This document shows, one piece after another, positions 33,861 through 41,624 of a DNA stretch of 54,514 nt. Below the pieces are notes generated by a model, which saw nothing but the letters and a program-made list of their open reading frames with translations, made no database searches and was not told where the DNA came from. Source of the DNA: JALOAP01 sp964632355. GTDB lineage: Bacteria > Chloroflexota > Dehalococcoidia > Tepidiformales > Tepidiformaceae. Position numbers and translations under genes: made by a program. Each line of letters opens with the position of its first letter. Position 1 is the stretch's first letter. Location: the NCBI GenBank assembly GCA_964632355.1, contig CAZWBW010000004.1:1-54514 (forward strand). The letters run 5' to 3'.

Positions 33861-34807
33861 TACGAGTACCGGATCCTCGGGTCGAGCCAGGCATAGGAGA
33901 GGTCGACCAGGAGATTCACGACGACGTAGGCGAAGGCGAGGAAGACGACCACGCCCTGGACCATGGGGTAATCGCGCAGGTTGACGGATTCGACCATGAG
34001 CCGGCCGAGCCCGGGGAGCGCGAAGATTTGCTCGATGATGATGGTCCCGCCCAGGAGCACGCCGAGCTGAAGACCGATAACGGTGAGCACCGGGATGAGC
34101 GCGTTTCGGAGCGCATGGCGCTGGACGATGACGTGCCCGGCGACGCCCTTTGCGCGGGCGGTGCGGATGTAGTCCTGGCGCAGTACTTCGAGGAGCTGCG
34201 AGCGGATCATGCGCGTCACAGAGCCCGCGAGCCCAAGCCCCAGCGCAATGGCGGGCAACACCATCTGGCCGAGGTTGTCGATGGGGTTATCGGTGAACCC
34301 TGTGTACCGCAGGGGCGGGATCCAGCCGAACCAGATGGCCGGGAGGGTAATCATGAGCGAGCCCATGACAAAGCTGGGAATTGCGAGGCCGGCCATGCTC
34401 AGGACGCGGGAGATGTAATCGACGATCGAGTCCTGTTTGACCGCCGATATGATCCCGGCAGGGAACGAGATCAACAGGGAGACGGCGAGCGCGACCACGG
34501 TCAGTTCGAATGTGACCGGGATGCGGCGAAGGATTTCGTCGAGCACAGGCCGGTCGGCGCTGCGGAAGGATTCACCGAGGTCGAGAGTGAGCAACCCCCC
34601 GACCCATCGCAGGTACTGAGTCACGAGCGGGTCGTCGAGATTGTGCTCTTCTCGGAACGCGGCGACGGCTTCGGGCGTCGCGTTCTCGCCGAGCGTCGTC
34701 CGGGCGAGGTCGCCGGGGAGGACACGCATCGCGAAGAACGTCACGAGTGTGACGCCCAACAGCACGGGGATGACCATCAAGAGACGCTGCACCACGTAGC
34801 GAGTCAC
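33860..34807 (-). CDS. Peptide/nickel-type ABC transporter permease, DppB-like
   Basis: 315 residues, six membrane helices. MTRYVVQRLLMVIPVLLGVT is the usual N-terminus, FFAMRVLPGD and LGESFRS follow, and the EAA loop is YIRTARAKGVAGHVIVQRHA. It forms a heterodimeric channel with the DppC-like protein. A 13-bp hairpin separates it from the solute-binding protein gene. Confidence 0.93.
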   Translation of the reverse strand: MTRYVVQRLLMVIPVLLGVTLVTFFAMRVLPGDLARTTLGENATPEAVAAFREEHNLDDPLVTQYLRWVGGLLTLDLGESFRSADRPVLDEILRRIPVTFELTVVALAVSLLISFPAGIISAVKQDSIVDYISRVLSMAGLAIPSFVMGSLMITLPAIWFGWIPPLRYTGFTDNPIDNLGQMVLPAIALGLGLAGSVTRMIRSQLLEVLRQDYIRTARAKGVAGHVIVQRHALRNALIPVLTVIGLQLGVLLGGTIIIEQIFALPGLGRLMVESVNLRDYPMVQGVVVFLAFAYVVVNLLVDLSYAWLDPRIRYS

Positions 34808-34832
34808 AGGCAGCTCCAGGAATCAGTCGAAG

Positions 34833-34865
34833 GCGGCAGGGGCGAGAGGGCTTCGCCCCTGCCGC
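34833..34865 (-). other. Intercistronic GC hairpin after solute-binding protein gene
   Basis: GCGGCAGGGGCGA and TCGCCCCTGCCGC form a perfect 13-bp stem with a 7-nt loop between the solute-binding protein stop and the permease start. There is no T-run on the minus strand. Such stems often protect the 3' end of binding-protein mRNA so that it outnumbers the permeases. Confidence 0.7.
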
Positions 34866-34881
34866 ACGCTGTGGGCGTAAC

Positions 34882-36576
34882 TTAGGCCTTGACCCAGGCG
34901 TCGTAGAGTTCGCTCGAGCGGTCGAACACGAGCCAGGGCTGGTAGCCAACGATCCGCTGGTTGACCAGGCTGTGATAGATGGGGTCGGCGAGCCAGGCGG
35001 TCGGCACCTCTTCGAGGAGCACCTCCTGGATCTCCATGATGAGGTTCCTCCGTTCCTCGTCATCGAACGTAGCCCGCTGCTGGTCGAGCATGCGGTCGAG
35101 ATCGGGGTTGGAGTAACCGTTGACGTTCCGGGGCTGACCCGTGTAGTGCGGCCCGTAGATGTGCTCGTCGATCTCCTGCGAGCCGCCGTTCACGTAGACC
35201 ATGCAGTCGAAGTTGCCTTCAGCGCGCTTGGCCTGGAGGCCCGCCATGTCGGTGATGCCGAGTTCGAGCTCGACGCCGTACTGCGCGAGCTGGTCCTTCA
35301 GGGCCAGTGCGCCAGCGTTGTAGGTTGCGTGGGCAGCCGCGGTGACGGTCGCGCACTGGAGCGTGACACCATCGGGGAAGCCGGCGGCTTCCATGAGCGC
35401 CTTCGCTTCCTTGATGTCCTCATCCTTGTCGGCGCGGTAGCCGGGCCGCTGCAGAAGGTCGTCCTGCGGGATCGCGTACTTCGAGAAGCCCCAGGTGACA
35501 GGACCGCTCGGCCGGCCGCCGGTGCTGTGGACGATCTTCTGGTAGAGGTCGCGGTCGATGAGGAGGTTCATCGCCTGCCGCATCCGCTTGTCCCGGAAGA
35601 CCGGGTTCGATTCGCGGCAGTTCATGATGAACATGTTCCAGTGGTGCGAGGCGTGCTCGATGTCGAGCAGGTTCGGGTTCGCCGACAGGATCGCCTGGAT
35701 GCGGGACGCGTCGGTACCCGAAGCGACGAAGTCGAGCTCGTTCGCAATGATGGCCGCGTCGATGGTCGAGCTGTCGGGGATGATGCGGAAGTCCAGCTCG
35801 TCCGGGTAGGGCCGCTCCGGATCGTGATGGTGCGGGTTGCGCTTGAGCTGCGTCGAGACGTCCTTCTGGCGCGCCGCGATCACGTACGGGCCCGAGCCGA
35901 GCACTTCCTGGAAGCGGCTTCCCTTCTGTTCGACGAACTTCTGCGAAAGGATGAACATCCACCCGGTCGCGGTGAAGCTGACGAAGGGCGAGAAGGGCTC
36001 CGAGAGCTTGAAGGTGATCGTGCGGTCGTCGGGCGTTTCGATGCTGGCCAGCGGCCCGACCTTGGTGCTGTGCGGGGAGCCCGTCTCCGGGTTGGCGATG
36101 CGCTCATAGGTGAACTTCACGTCCTGCGAGGTGAGCGGCGAGCCATCGGAGAACTTGGTGTCGGGCTTCAGCTTGTAGGTATAGGTGACCTCGTCGACCT
36201 GTTCCGGCAGGCCTTCGGCGAGGTCGGGCAGGATGTTTTCGATGGTGGCGTCCCAGCGGAGCAGCTTCGAGTAGACGTGGGGGCCCAGGTTCATGAGCCA
36301 CGTCGTCTCGAGGGCCGGGTCGAAGTGGTCGGCGTCGGCGGTGTGCGCGTAGGTGATGCGGCCGCCGCGCTGGGCCGTGCCCTGGTCGGCGGTCGGGGTG
36401 CCGCGGACACCGGCGCCTTCGAAACCGCCGCCGGAATCGCCGTTGTCGTCGTCGCCGCCACCGCAGCCAACGAGCGCCATGGCGCCGAGGCCGGTGCCGG
36501 CCATGCCGGTGGTCATGAGGAAGCGCCTGCGGTCCATCGCGCGGCGCGCCCTTCGAGTCCAGTAGTTCTCCCTCAT
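34882..36576 (-). CDS. ABC transporter solute-binding lipoprotein, family 5
   Basis: 564 residues. The N-terminus has a Tat-like RRRFLM motif, a hydrophobic stretch and a lipobox ending LVGCGGG, so it is probably a Tat-exported lipoprotein. A Gly/Asp-rich tether precedes the SBP_bac_5 domain (YKLKPDTKFSDGSPLTSQDV, LGSGPYVI, MRQAMNLLIDRDLY). Family 5 binds peptides, nickel, glycosides or small acids; the operon suggests an organic acid or conjugate. The ATG at 36576 has GGGAGGGAG upstream; the TTG at 36591 lies inside that ribosome site and is rejected. Confidence 0.92.
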   Translation of the reverse strand: MRENYWTRRARRAMDRRRFLMTTGMAGTGLGAMALVGCGGGDDDNGDSGGGFEGAGVRGTPTADQGTAQRGGRITYAHTADADHFDPALETTWLMNLGPHVYSKLLRWDATIENILPDLAEGLPEQVDEVTYTYKLKPDTKFSDGSPLTSQDVKFTYERIANPETGSPHSTKVGPLASIETPDDRTITFKLSEPFSPFVSFTATGWMFILSQKFVEQKGSRFQEVLGSGPYVIAARQKDVSTQLKRNPHHHDPERPYPDELDFRIIPDSSTIDAAIIANELDFVASGTDASRIQAILSANPNLLDIEHASHHWNMFIMNCRESNPVFRDKRMRQAMNLLIDRDLYQKIVHSTGGRPSGPVTWGFSKYAIPQDDLLQRPGYRADKDEDIKEAKALMEAAGFPDGVTLQCATVTAAAHATYNAGALALKDQLAQYGVELELGITDMAGLQAKRAEGNFDCMVYVNGGSQEIDEHIYGPHYTGQPRNVNGYSNPDLDRMLDQQRATFDDEERRNLIMEIQEVLLEEVPTAWLADPIYHSLVNQRIVGYQPWLVFDRSSELYDAWVKA

Positions 36577-36604
36577 CTCACTCCCTCCCAAACGGGGCTT
36601 GCAC

Positions 36605-36631
36605 CGCGCGCGGGCCGCCCTCCCGCGCGCG
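36605..36631 (-). other. Intercistronic GC hairpin before solute-binding protein gene
   Basis: CGCGCGCGGG and CCCGCGCGCG pair as a 10-bp stem with a 7-nt loop in the 90-bp spacer between the dehydrogenase and the solute-binding protein. No T-run follows on the minus strand. Confidence 0.6.
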
Positions 36632-36666
36632 CGAGCTTGTGTTGACCGTGCAGGGCGAGTTGCCCG

Positions 36667-37869
36667 TTACGCGGTGAAGTCCCAGGTCTCGCCGGCGCGA
36701 TAGCGCTGGAGCGCGCGGCGAGCCACAACCATGCGGTGAACCTCATCGGGACCATCAGCGATGCGCAGAATGCGTGCGGCCTTGTACATGGCCTGCAGCG
36801 GCGTATCGGTGGTGACGCCCATGGCGCCGTACACCTGGATGGCGCGATCGATCACCTCGCAGGTGACGTTCACGACGAAGAACTTGATCAGCGAGACCTC
36901 GACCCGCGCCTCGTCGCCCGTATCGATCTTCTGGGCGGCGTGCATGGTGAGGAGGCGGGCCGCCTGGATGCCGGCAAGCGAGTCGGCAATCCAGTTCTGA
37001 ACGGTCTGCTTCTCGGCCAGGGTGCTGCCGAAGGCCTCGCGGGTGAGCGCGCGCTGGCACATCAGGTCGAAGGCGCGCTGGGCCTGGCCGAGCGCACGCA
37101 TGCAGTGGTGGATGCGGCCGGGGCCAAGGCGCTTCTGCGAGATGCGGAAGCCGGCGCCCTCGGGTCCAAGCAGGTTCGTGACTGGCACGCGGACGTTGTC
37201 GTAGAGGATGACGGGGTGGTTCGAGTTCTCCTCGCCCCAGACCTCAGGCCGGCGTTCGATGATGAAGCCCGGGGTATCGGTCGGGACGATGATCTGGCTG
37301 AAGGCCTGGTGCGGCGGCGCGTCGGGGTTCGTGCGAGCCATGACGATGGCGAAGGACGCGCCAATCGCGCCGGAGCTGAACCACTTGCGGCCGTTGATGA
37401 CCCACTCGTCGCCTTCGCGGACAGCGGTGGTCTGGAGACCGGTCGGGTCGGCACCCGAGACGGCGGGCTCGGTCATCGAGAAGCAGGAGCGGATGTCGCC
37501 GTTGACCAGCGGCTTGAGCCACTTCTCCTTCTGCTCCTCGGTGCCGAACTGGTGGAGGATCTCGGCGTTACCGGAGTCGGGCGCCTGGGAACCGAACGCG
37601 CGGGGTGCGACCGAGCTGCGGCCGATGATTTCGTTGATGTAGGCGTACTGGAGGAAGCCGATGCCCATGCCGCCGGCCTCCTTGGGGAGATGGGGCGCCC
37701 AGTAGCCCATCTCCTTCACCTTTGCCTGGAGGTCCTTCATCAGGGCCTCGGCCTCGTCTCCACCCTTTTCGAGCAGCCGCTCGTTCGGGTAGATGTACTT
37801 CTCCATGAATTCGGTGACGACTCTACGCCGCTCAATCGTCTCGGGACTGAGAGTCAATACGCTGTCCAC
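36667..37869 (-). CDS. Acyl-CoA dehydrogenase, ACAD10/11 (LvaC-like) type
   Basis: 400 residues. Standard ACAD segments (CFSMTEPAVSGADPTG, WVINGRKWFSSGA) plus the subgroup marks ISQKRLGPGRIHHCMRALG and RILRIADGPDEVHRMV, which match the dehydrogenase half of ACAD10/11. In that pathway the enzyme eliminates phosphate from a phosphorylated hydroxyacyl-CoA to give an enoyl-CoA. The kinase half is the last gene of this operon. GTG start with AGGAGA upstream. CaiB (crotonobetainyl-CoA) chemistry is an alternative context. Confidence 0.9.
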   Translation of the reverse strand: MDSVLTLSPETIERRRVVTEFMEKYIYPNERLLEKGGDEAEALMKDLQAKVKEMGYWAPHLPKEAGGMGIGFLQYAYINEIIGRSSVAPRAFGSQAPDSGNAEILHQFGTEEQKEKWLKPLVNGDIRSCFSMTEPAVSGADPTGLQTTAVREGDEWVINGRKWFSSGAIGASFAIVMARTNPDAPPHQAFSQIIVPTDTPGFIIERRPEVWGEENSNHPVILYDNVRVPVTNLLGPEGAGFRISQKRLGPGRIHHCMRALGQAQRAFDLMCQRALTREAFGSTLAEKQTVQNWIADSLAGIQAARLLTMHAAQKIDTGDEARVEVSLIKFFVVNVTCEVIDRAIQVYGAMGVTTDTPLQAMYKAARILRIADGPDEVHRMVVARRALQRYRAGETWDFTA

Positions 37870-37944
37870 CTGTCTCTCCTTTCGATTTCTCCTGGAACTG
37901 GAACTTCCAATGGGATACTGAAGTCGGTGGTGGTGGGTGACGAT

Positions 37945-39150
37945 TTACGCCATGTCCGGTTTATCCGAGGTAACGTTGGTTTCGTAGAGCTGCCGTATCT
38001 CGTCATCGGTGAGACCCAGCAGTTCGCCGAATACGTACCTGTTATGCTCGCCGAAGAGCGGCGCGTGAGTGTCGCCCGACGATTCGGCGCGAGTGAACGT
38101 CAATGGAACGCGTGCGTAGGGAAGGGCGCGGTACAGGGGATGGGACACCTCCTCGTACATCGCCCGGGCGCGCACGTGTTCGTGCTCCATCATTTCGCGC
38201 GGGCTGAGCACGGGCCCGGCGGGGATTCCCGCTGATTGCAGTGCTTCGACGGCTTCGTCGCGCCCGCGGTCCGCGGCCCATTGTTCGAGCGCGCGGTCGA
38301 GCTCCAGCGCGCCGGGGGTGCCTTCGAGGCCGAGCAGCCGGGCCAGTGCCGCGCGGTCCTCATCGCTGCTGGCCGAGACGGCGATCCATTCGTCGTCCCC
38401 TGCGCAGGCGTACACATTCTGCGGGTCGTAGATGATGCCGTCGCGGTTGCCCTGGGGCTCGGGGTCGGCGCCGTCGAGCTGCGCGCGAAGGAACAGGTCC
38501 GGGAGCATCGTGATGAGTGCTTCGTGCTGAGAGAGCTCGACGTGCGGCGCGCGGCCATGCCGCTTCCGCGCGAGTAGCCCGGATAGCGCGGCGATGGCGC
38601 CATAGACCGCGGCGATTGGGTCGCCGTAGGGGACCGCGGAGCGAGTTGGCGGCGTACCGTCGCCGTACCCCGTGACGCTGCTCAGGCCGGCGAACCCTTC
38701 GATGGTGAGCCCGTAGGCGAGGTAGTCGCGGTAGGGGCCGGAGAAACCGAAGCCCGGCATCGAGATGCAGATGAGATTCGGCGCAACCTCGCGGAGGACC
38801 TCGTCGGTGAGGCCGAGCTGCTGGCGAACGCGCGGCGTGTTGTTCTCGATGAAGACGTCGCTCATGGAGAGCAGCCGCAGGAAGAGTTCGCGACCGCGTT
38901 CGGTCTGCACGTCGATGATGCAGCTTTTCTTGTTGCGGCTGAACTTCTGGTAGTGGGCGCCGCGCTCCCAGGGCTCCTCCCCGGGGTCGTCGTCGAGGTA
39001 GACGCTGAAGCGAACGAAGTCGGGCCGGCGCGGCGCTTCGACCTTGATGACCTCGGCGCCGAGGTCGGCAAGCAGGCGAGCAGCGAACGGGCCCGCCCAC
39101 GCGCTCCCGAGTTCGACCACGCGGATGCCGCTGAGGATGTCGTACCTCAT
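37945..39150 (-). CDS. CaiB/BaiF family III CoA-transferase (catalytic Asp replaced)
   Basis: 401 residues. LSGIRVVELGSAWAGPFAAR, LADLGAEVIKVE and SRNKKSCIIDVQTERGRELF are typical of the family. At the site where active members have LPxxDxxxQAxxG, this protein has YLAYGLTIEGFAGL, so the nucleophilic Asp is Gly, as in a known subset with a YGxTIEA pattern. It may act as the partner of the CoA-transferase at 39147, whose stop overlaps its ATG (ATGA). Activation of the transported acid is the likely role. Confidence 0.88.
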   Translation of the reverse strand: MRYDILSGIRVVELGSAWAGPFAARLLADLGAEVIKVEAPRRPDFVRFSVYLDDDPGEEPWERGAHYQKFSRNKKSCIIDVQTERGRELFLRLLSMSDVFIENNTPRVRQQLGLTDEVLREVAPNLICISMPGFGFSGPYRDYLAYGLTIEGFAGLSSVTGYGDGTPPTRSAVPYGDPIAAVYGAIAALSGLLARKRHGRAPHVELSQHEALITMLPDLFLRAQLDGADPEPQGNRDGIIYDPQNVYACAGDDEWIAVSASSDEDRAALARLLGLEGTPGALELDRALEQWAADRGRDEAVEALQSAGIPAGPVLSPREMMEHEHVRARAMYEEVSHPLYRALPYARVPLTFTRAESSGDTHAPLFGEHNRYVFGELLGLTDDEIRQLYETNVTSDKPDMA

Positions 39151-40187
39151 GAGGCGGCCTCCGCCGGGGTTTCGACTTCGTCCAGCGCCCACGGGTAGTC
39201 GGAGCGGAATGGCGGCCCGGGGACGCGGAAACGCTGGCCGCCGGGAAACTCGAGCGAGCGGAAGAACCGGCGCTCCTGCAGGTGGGCGTCGGCGAGCACC
39301 TGCGACGCGGTGAGCACCGGGCCGCAGGGAATGAACATTTCCTGGAAGCGCTCCACCACTTCGGCGGCTGTCCGCTCGGCGAGCCACGGGACCAGCGCAG
39401 CGTCGACTTCGTCGGCGCGGGCGTGGCGGTTGAGCATGAGGTCCATGTCGTCGGCCCACTCGGGGCGACCGATGAGGACGCTGAAGTTCTGCCAGTGGCG
39501 AGCGGTCCCCAGCGCTATGGACACGAAGCCGTCGGCGCAGGGGAAGATGGTGAACGGATGGGCGACTTCGTGGCGGCGAGTCCGGCGCCAGTCGCGGCCC
39601 TGGTGGGTCCATGCGAAGTCGGCGCGTTCCTGGAACGCGATGACCGACTCGAGCAGCGAGACATCGACGAGCGTGCCGCCGCGGCCGGCTTCGGCTTTGA
39701 AGACGCCAGCGAGCGCGCCAAGCACGGCGAACAGTCCCGCCTGGAATTCGAGGATGTAGCCGCCATTCTTCAGGGGCGGACCGTTCTCGTCGCCGCAGAG
39801 GTGGAGGAACCCGCCGAGCGCGCCGGCCACGATACCCGTGCCACGCCGTTCGGCCCATGGCCCTTCGAGGCCAAAGGGCGTCACAGCGACGTGGACCAGT
39901 CCCTGGTCCTGGAGGCGTTCAGAGCGCTCCCGGTCGGCACGAATATCGGAGAGCGGGCGGCCATCGAGCCACACGTGGGCGCCCTCGGGCGCGGCCGCGG
40001 TATCGGTTCGCTTTCCGGAGTCGAGATAGCGCTGGAGGGTGACAGCGGCAGGATGTGCGGAGAACGCGGGGGATGTACGCGAGATGGTGACCTCGGCGCC
40101 GAGCCCGCGGAGCAGCCTGCCGGCGAAGGCGACGGCGAGGCTATCGCCGGATTCGACAACGCGTATACCATCAAGCGGGTACGCCAC
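39147..40187 (-). CDS. CaiB/BaiF family III CoA-transferase, short and divergent
   Basis: 346 residues, shorter than the usual 380-410 because the N-terminal NRGKRS-type region is reduced. LDGIRVVESGDSLAVAFAGR and LLRGLGAEVTI open it; VTPFGLEGPWAERRGTGIVA spans the active-site region, where GIVAGALGG replaces DxxxQAxGG, so the Asp is Gly here too. The GTG at 40187 follows GGGAGGGG; the longer frame upstream is promoter DNA. First gene of the operon, opposite tetR. Confidence 0.85.
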   Translation of the reverse strand: MAYPLDGIRVVESGDSLAVAFAGRLLRGLGAEVTISRTSPAFSAHPAAVTLQRYLDSGKRTDTAAAPEGAHVWLDGRPLSDIRADRERSERLQDQGLVHVAVTPFGLEGPWAERRGTGIVAGALGGFLHLCGDENGPPLKNGGYILEFQAGLFAVLGALAGVFKAEAGRGGTLVDVSLLESVIAFQERADFAWTHQGRDWRRTRRHEVAHPFTIFPCADGFVSIALGTARHWQNFSVLIGRPEWADDMDLMLNRHARADEVDAALVPWLAERTAAEVVERFQEMFIPCGPVLTASQVLADAHLQERRFFRSLEFPGGQRFRVPGPPFRSDYPWALDEVETPAEAAS

Positions 40188-40240
40188 CCCAGTCCCCTCC
40201 CGTCCCGTTTCCAGCCACCAATTACTTGTTGTTATTGCGG

Positions 40241-40292
40241 TTGGCGAACGAACGGCCGTTCGTTTATAACCAACATAGCCGAGCAGTGTCAA
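40241..40292. promoter_or_regulatory. Divergent promoter pair sharing one -10 element
   Basis: The sequence TTATAA at 40264-40269 is its own reverse complement and serves both strands. For tetR (plus) the -35 is TTGGCG at 40241-40246 with a 17-bp spacer. For the CoA-transferase operon (minus) the -35 is a perfect TTGACA, read at 40292-40287, again with a 17-bp spacer. The minus promoter is the stronger by consensus. Confidence 0.75.
40247..40264. promoter_or_regulatory. Probable TetR operator, perfect 18-bp palindrome
   Basis: AACGAACGGCCGTTCGTT is a perfect palindrome. It fills the spacer of the tetR promoter and covers the expected start point of the minus-strand operon (about 40257). A repressor bound here would block both transcripts. 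The size suits a TetR dimer or dimer pair. Confidence 0.75.
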
Positions 40293-40320
40293 CTGCCTAC
40301 GCGACAGGCCGAGAGGAGCA

Positions 40321-40899
40321 ATGAGCGAGAACCAGATGCGGGAGGCGATTCTTGTGGCGGCGCGGGATCTCTTCTTCGAGAAAGGGATCCGCGGTACGTC
40401 GATGCGTGATATCGCAGGGGAGGTCGGCCTGGCTCAGAGTTCGCTCTACAACCACTTCGGCAGCAAGGAAGAACTCGCCCGGGCGGTGATGGAGCGGAGC
40501 TTCGAACTCGTCGACAGCGAGGTCCGGAAGGTGTTCGCCGACGGGCCACCGAGCCTGGACCTGCTACACCGCGCGCTCTATGAGCATGCGATGCAGCACG
40601 TACATGGCATCAAGGAGACGGCGGTGTTTCAGCTCGAACGGCGCCACATGCCGCCGGCCGTGCGGGACCGCGTGATCGAGCTGCGTGGCATCTACGAAGA
40701 GCGGTTCCAGAAGCTTGCGGACGAGCTCGCCAAGTGCGGCTGCATCACCAAGAACGAGACACGGACGCGCATGCGCATCCTGCTCAGCGCCGGCAGTGAA
40801 CTCGGCTCCTGGTTTCGTCCCGGCGGCCGGCTCAGCGAACACGACGTCGCGACGATTTACGCCGACCTCGGGCTGGCGGCACTGCGCCCCGAGGCCTGA
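40321..40899 (+). CDS. TetR/AcrR family regulator
   Basis: 192 residues. The N-terminal helix-turn-helix is complete: ILVAARDLFFEKGIRGTSMR, then DIAGEVGLAQSSLYNHFGSK. The C-terminal part resembles regulators of fatty-acid or acyl-CoA catabolism genes (TetR_C_33 or KstR2/FadR-like in general shape), whose ligands are often acyl-CoAs. GAGAGGAG precedes the ATG. It is divergent from the CoA-transferase/ABC/ACAD operon and very probably represses it and itself. Confidence 0.92.
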   Translation: MSENQMREAILVAARDLFFEKGIRGTSMRDIAGEVGLAQSSLYNHFGSKEELARAVMERSFELVDSEVRKVFADGPPSLDLLHRALYEHAMQHVHGIKETAVFQLERRHMPPAVRDRVIELRGIYEERFQKLADELAKCGCITKNETRTRMRILLSAGSELGSWFRPGGRLSEHDVATIYADLGLAALRPEA

Positions 40900-41008
40900 G
40901 ACAAATCACTGTTGCAAATTCGCCTAACTGTCATATCTCCCCGCTGAAACGCGCCCCATCCTCCCTCGCGAAGCCTATGGTGAAACGAGATGAGCGGCGA
41001 GGGCAGGA

Positions 41009-41581
41009 ATGGGACAGGAAGCGCGACGCTACCGGAGAATGGCGGCCTTCGCGGTCGTAGCGGCGGTGCTGTTGCTTGGGGCAGCGGCCTGCGGAGACGA
41101 CGATTCGGACGGTGACGGGATCGAATTCCGAACGCCGACGCCTGGAGAAACGGCAACCGTCGGCGGGCAACAACCGCCACCTGCGGGTTCGCCGACCACA
41201 CCGGCGGAAGAAACGGAATCCCCGCCCGCGACGGAATCGCCAGGGGCCTCGCCCGGGGGAGGCGGCACGGAAGAAGCCGGGACGGTGCTGCGGGTAGAAA
41301 CGACGGACGATGATCCGCTGGCATTCGACGTCGAGGAACTGACGGCGCCGGCGGACACCGAGGTGATGGTCGAATACGCGAACAACTCGTCGTTGCCGCA
41401 CAACATCCACTTCTTCGAAGGCGAAGACGCCAGTGCGCCGAGTCTCGCGATGACCGAAATCGCGACGGGGCCGGACGTTGTTGAGCGGGTCACGTTCACG
41501 ACGCCGGCAGAACCGGGGAACTACTACTTCCAGTGCGACGTGCACCCGACGCAGATGCAGGGCGAACTCGTCGTGGAGTAG
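41009..41581 (+). CDS. Cupredoxin (plastocyanin-like) lipoprotein
   Basis: 190 residues. Signal with lipobox LLLGAAAC, an acidic then Thr/Pro/Gly-rich tether to about residue 95 (including GGQQPPPAGS), then a type 1 copper domain. Copper ligands are the His of SLPHNIHFF and the Cys, His and Met of CDVHPTQM. It would carry single electrons on the outer membrane face. The ATG follows GGGCAGGA. A paralogue is at 49732, which shares GQQPP before its domain and the CxxHxxxM spacing. Confidence 0.88.
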   Translation: MGQEARRYRRMAAFAVVAAVLLLGAAACGDDDSDGDGIEFRTPTPGETATVGGQQPPPAGSPTTPAEETESPPATESPGASPGGGGTEEAGTVLRVETTDDDPLAFDVEELTAPADTEVMVEYANNSSLPHNIHFFEGEDASAPSLAMTEIATGPDVVERVTFTTPAEPGNYYFQCDVHPTQMQGELVVE

Positions 41582-41624
41582 CGTGGCCTCGTTCGGGGCG
41601 CGGGCGCTGCGATAAGCTGTGAGC

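Noticed and set aside
37945..40187. Carnitine (CaiA/CaiB) pathway as the function of the TetR-linked operon
   Set aside because: CoA-transferase plus acyl-CoA dehydrogenase would fit, but the dehydrogenase is of the ACAD10/11 type and the operon adds an APH-fold kinase and a family 5 ABC importer rather than CaiC, CaiD or a BCCT carrier. Kept only as an alternative.
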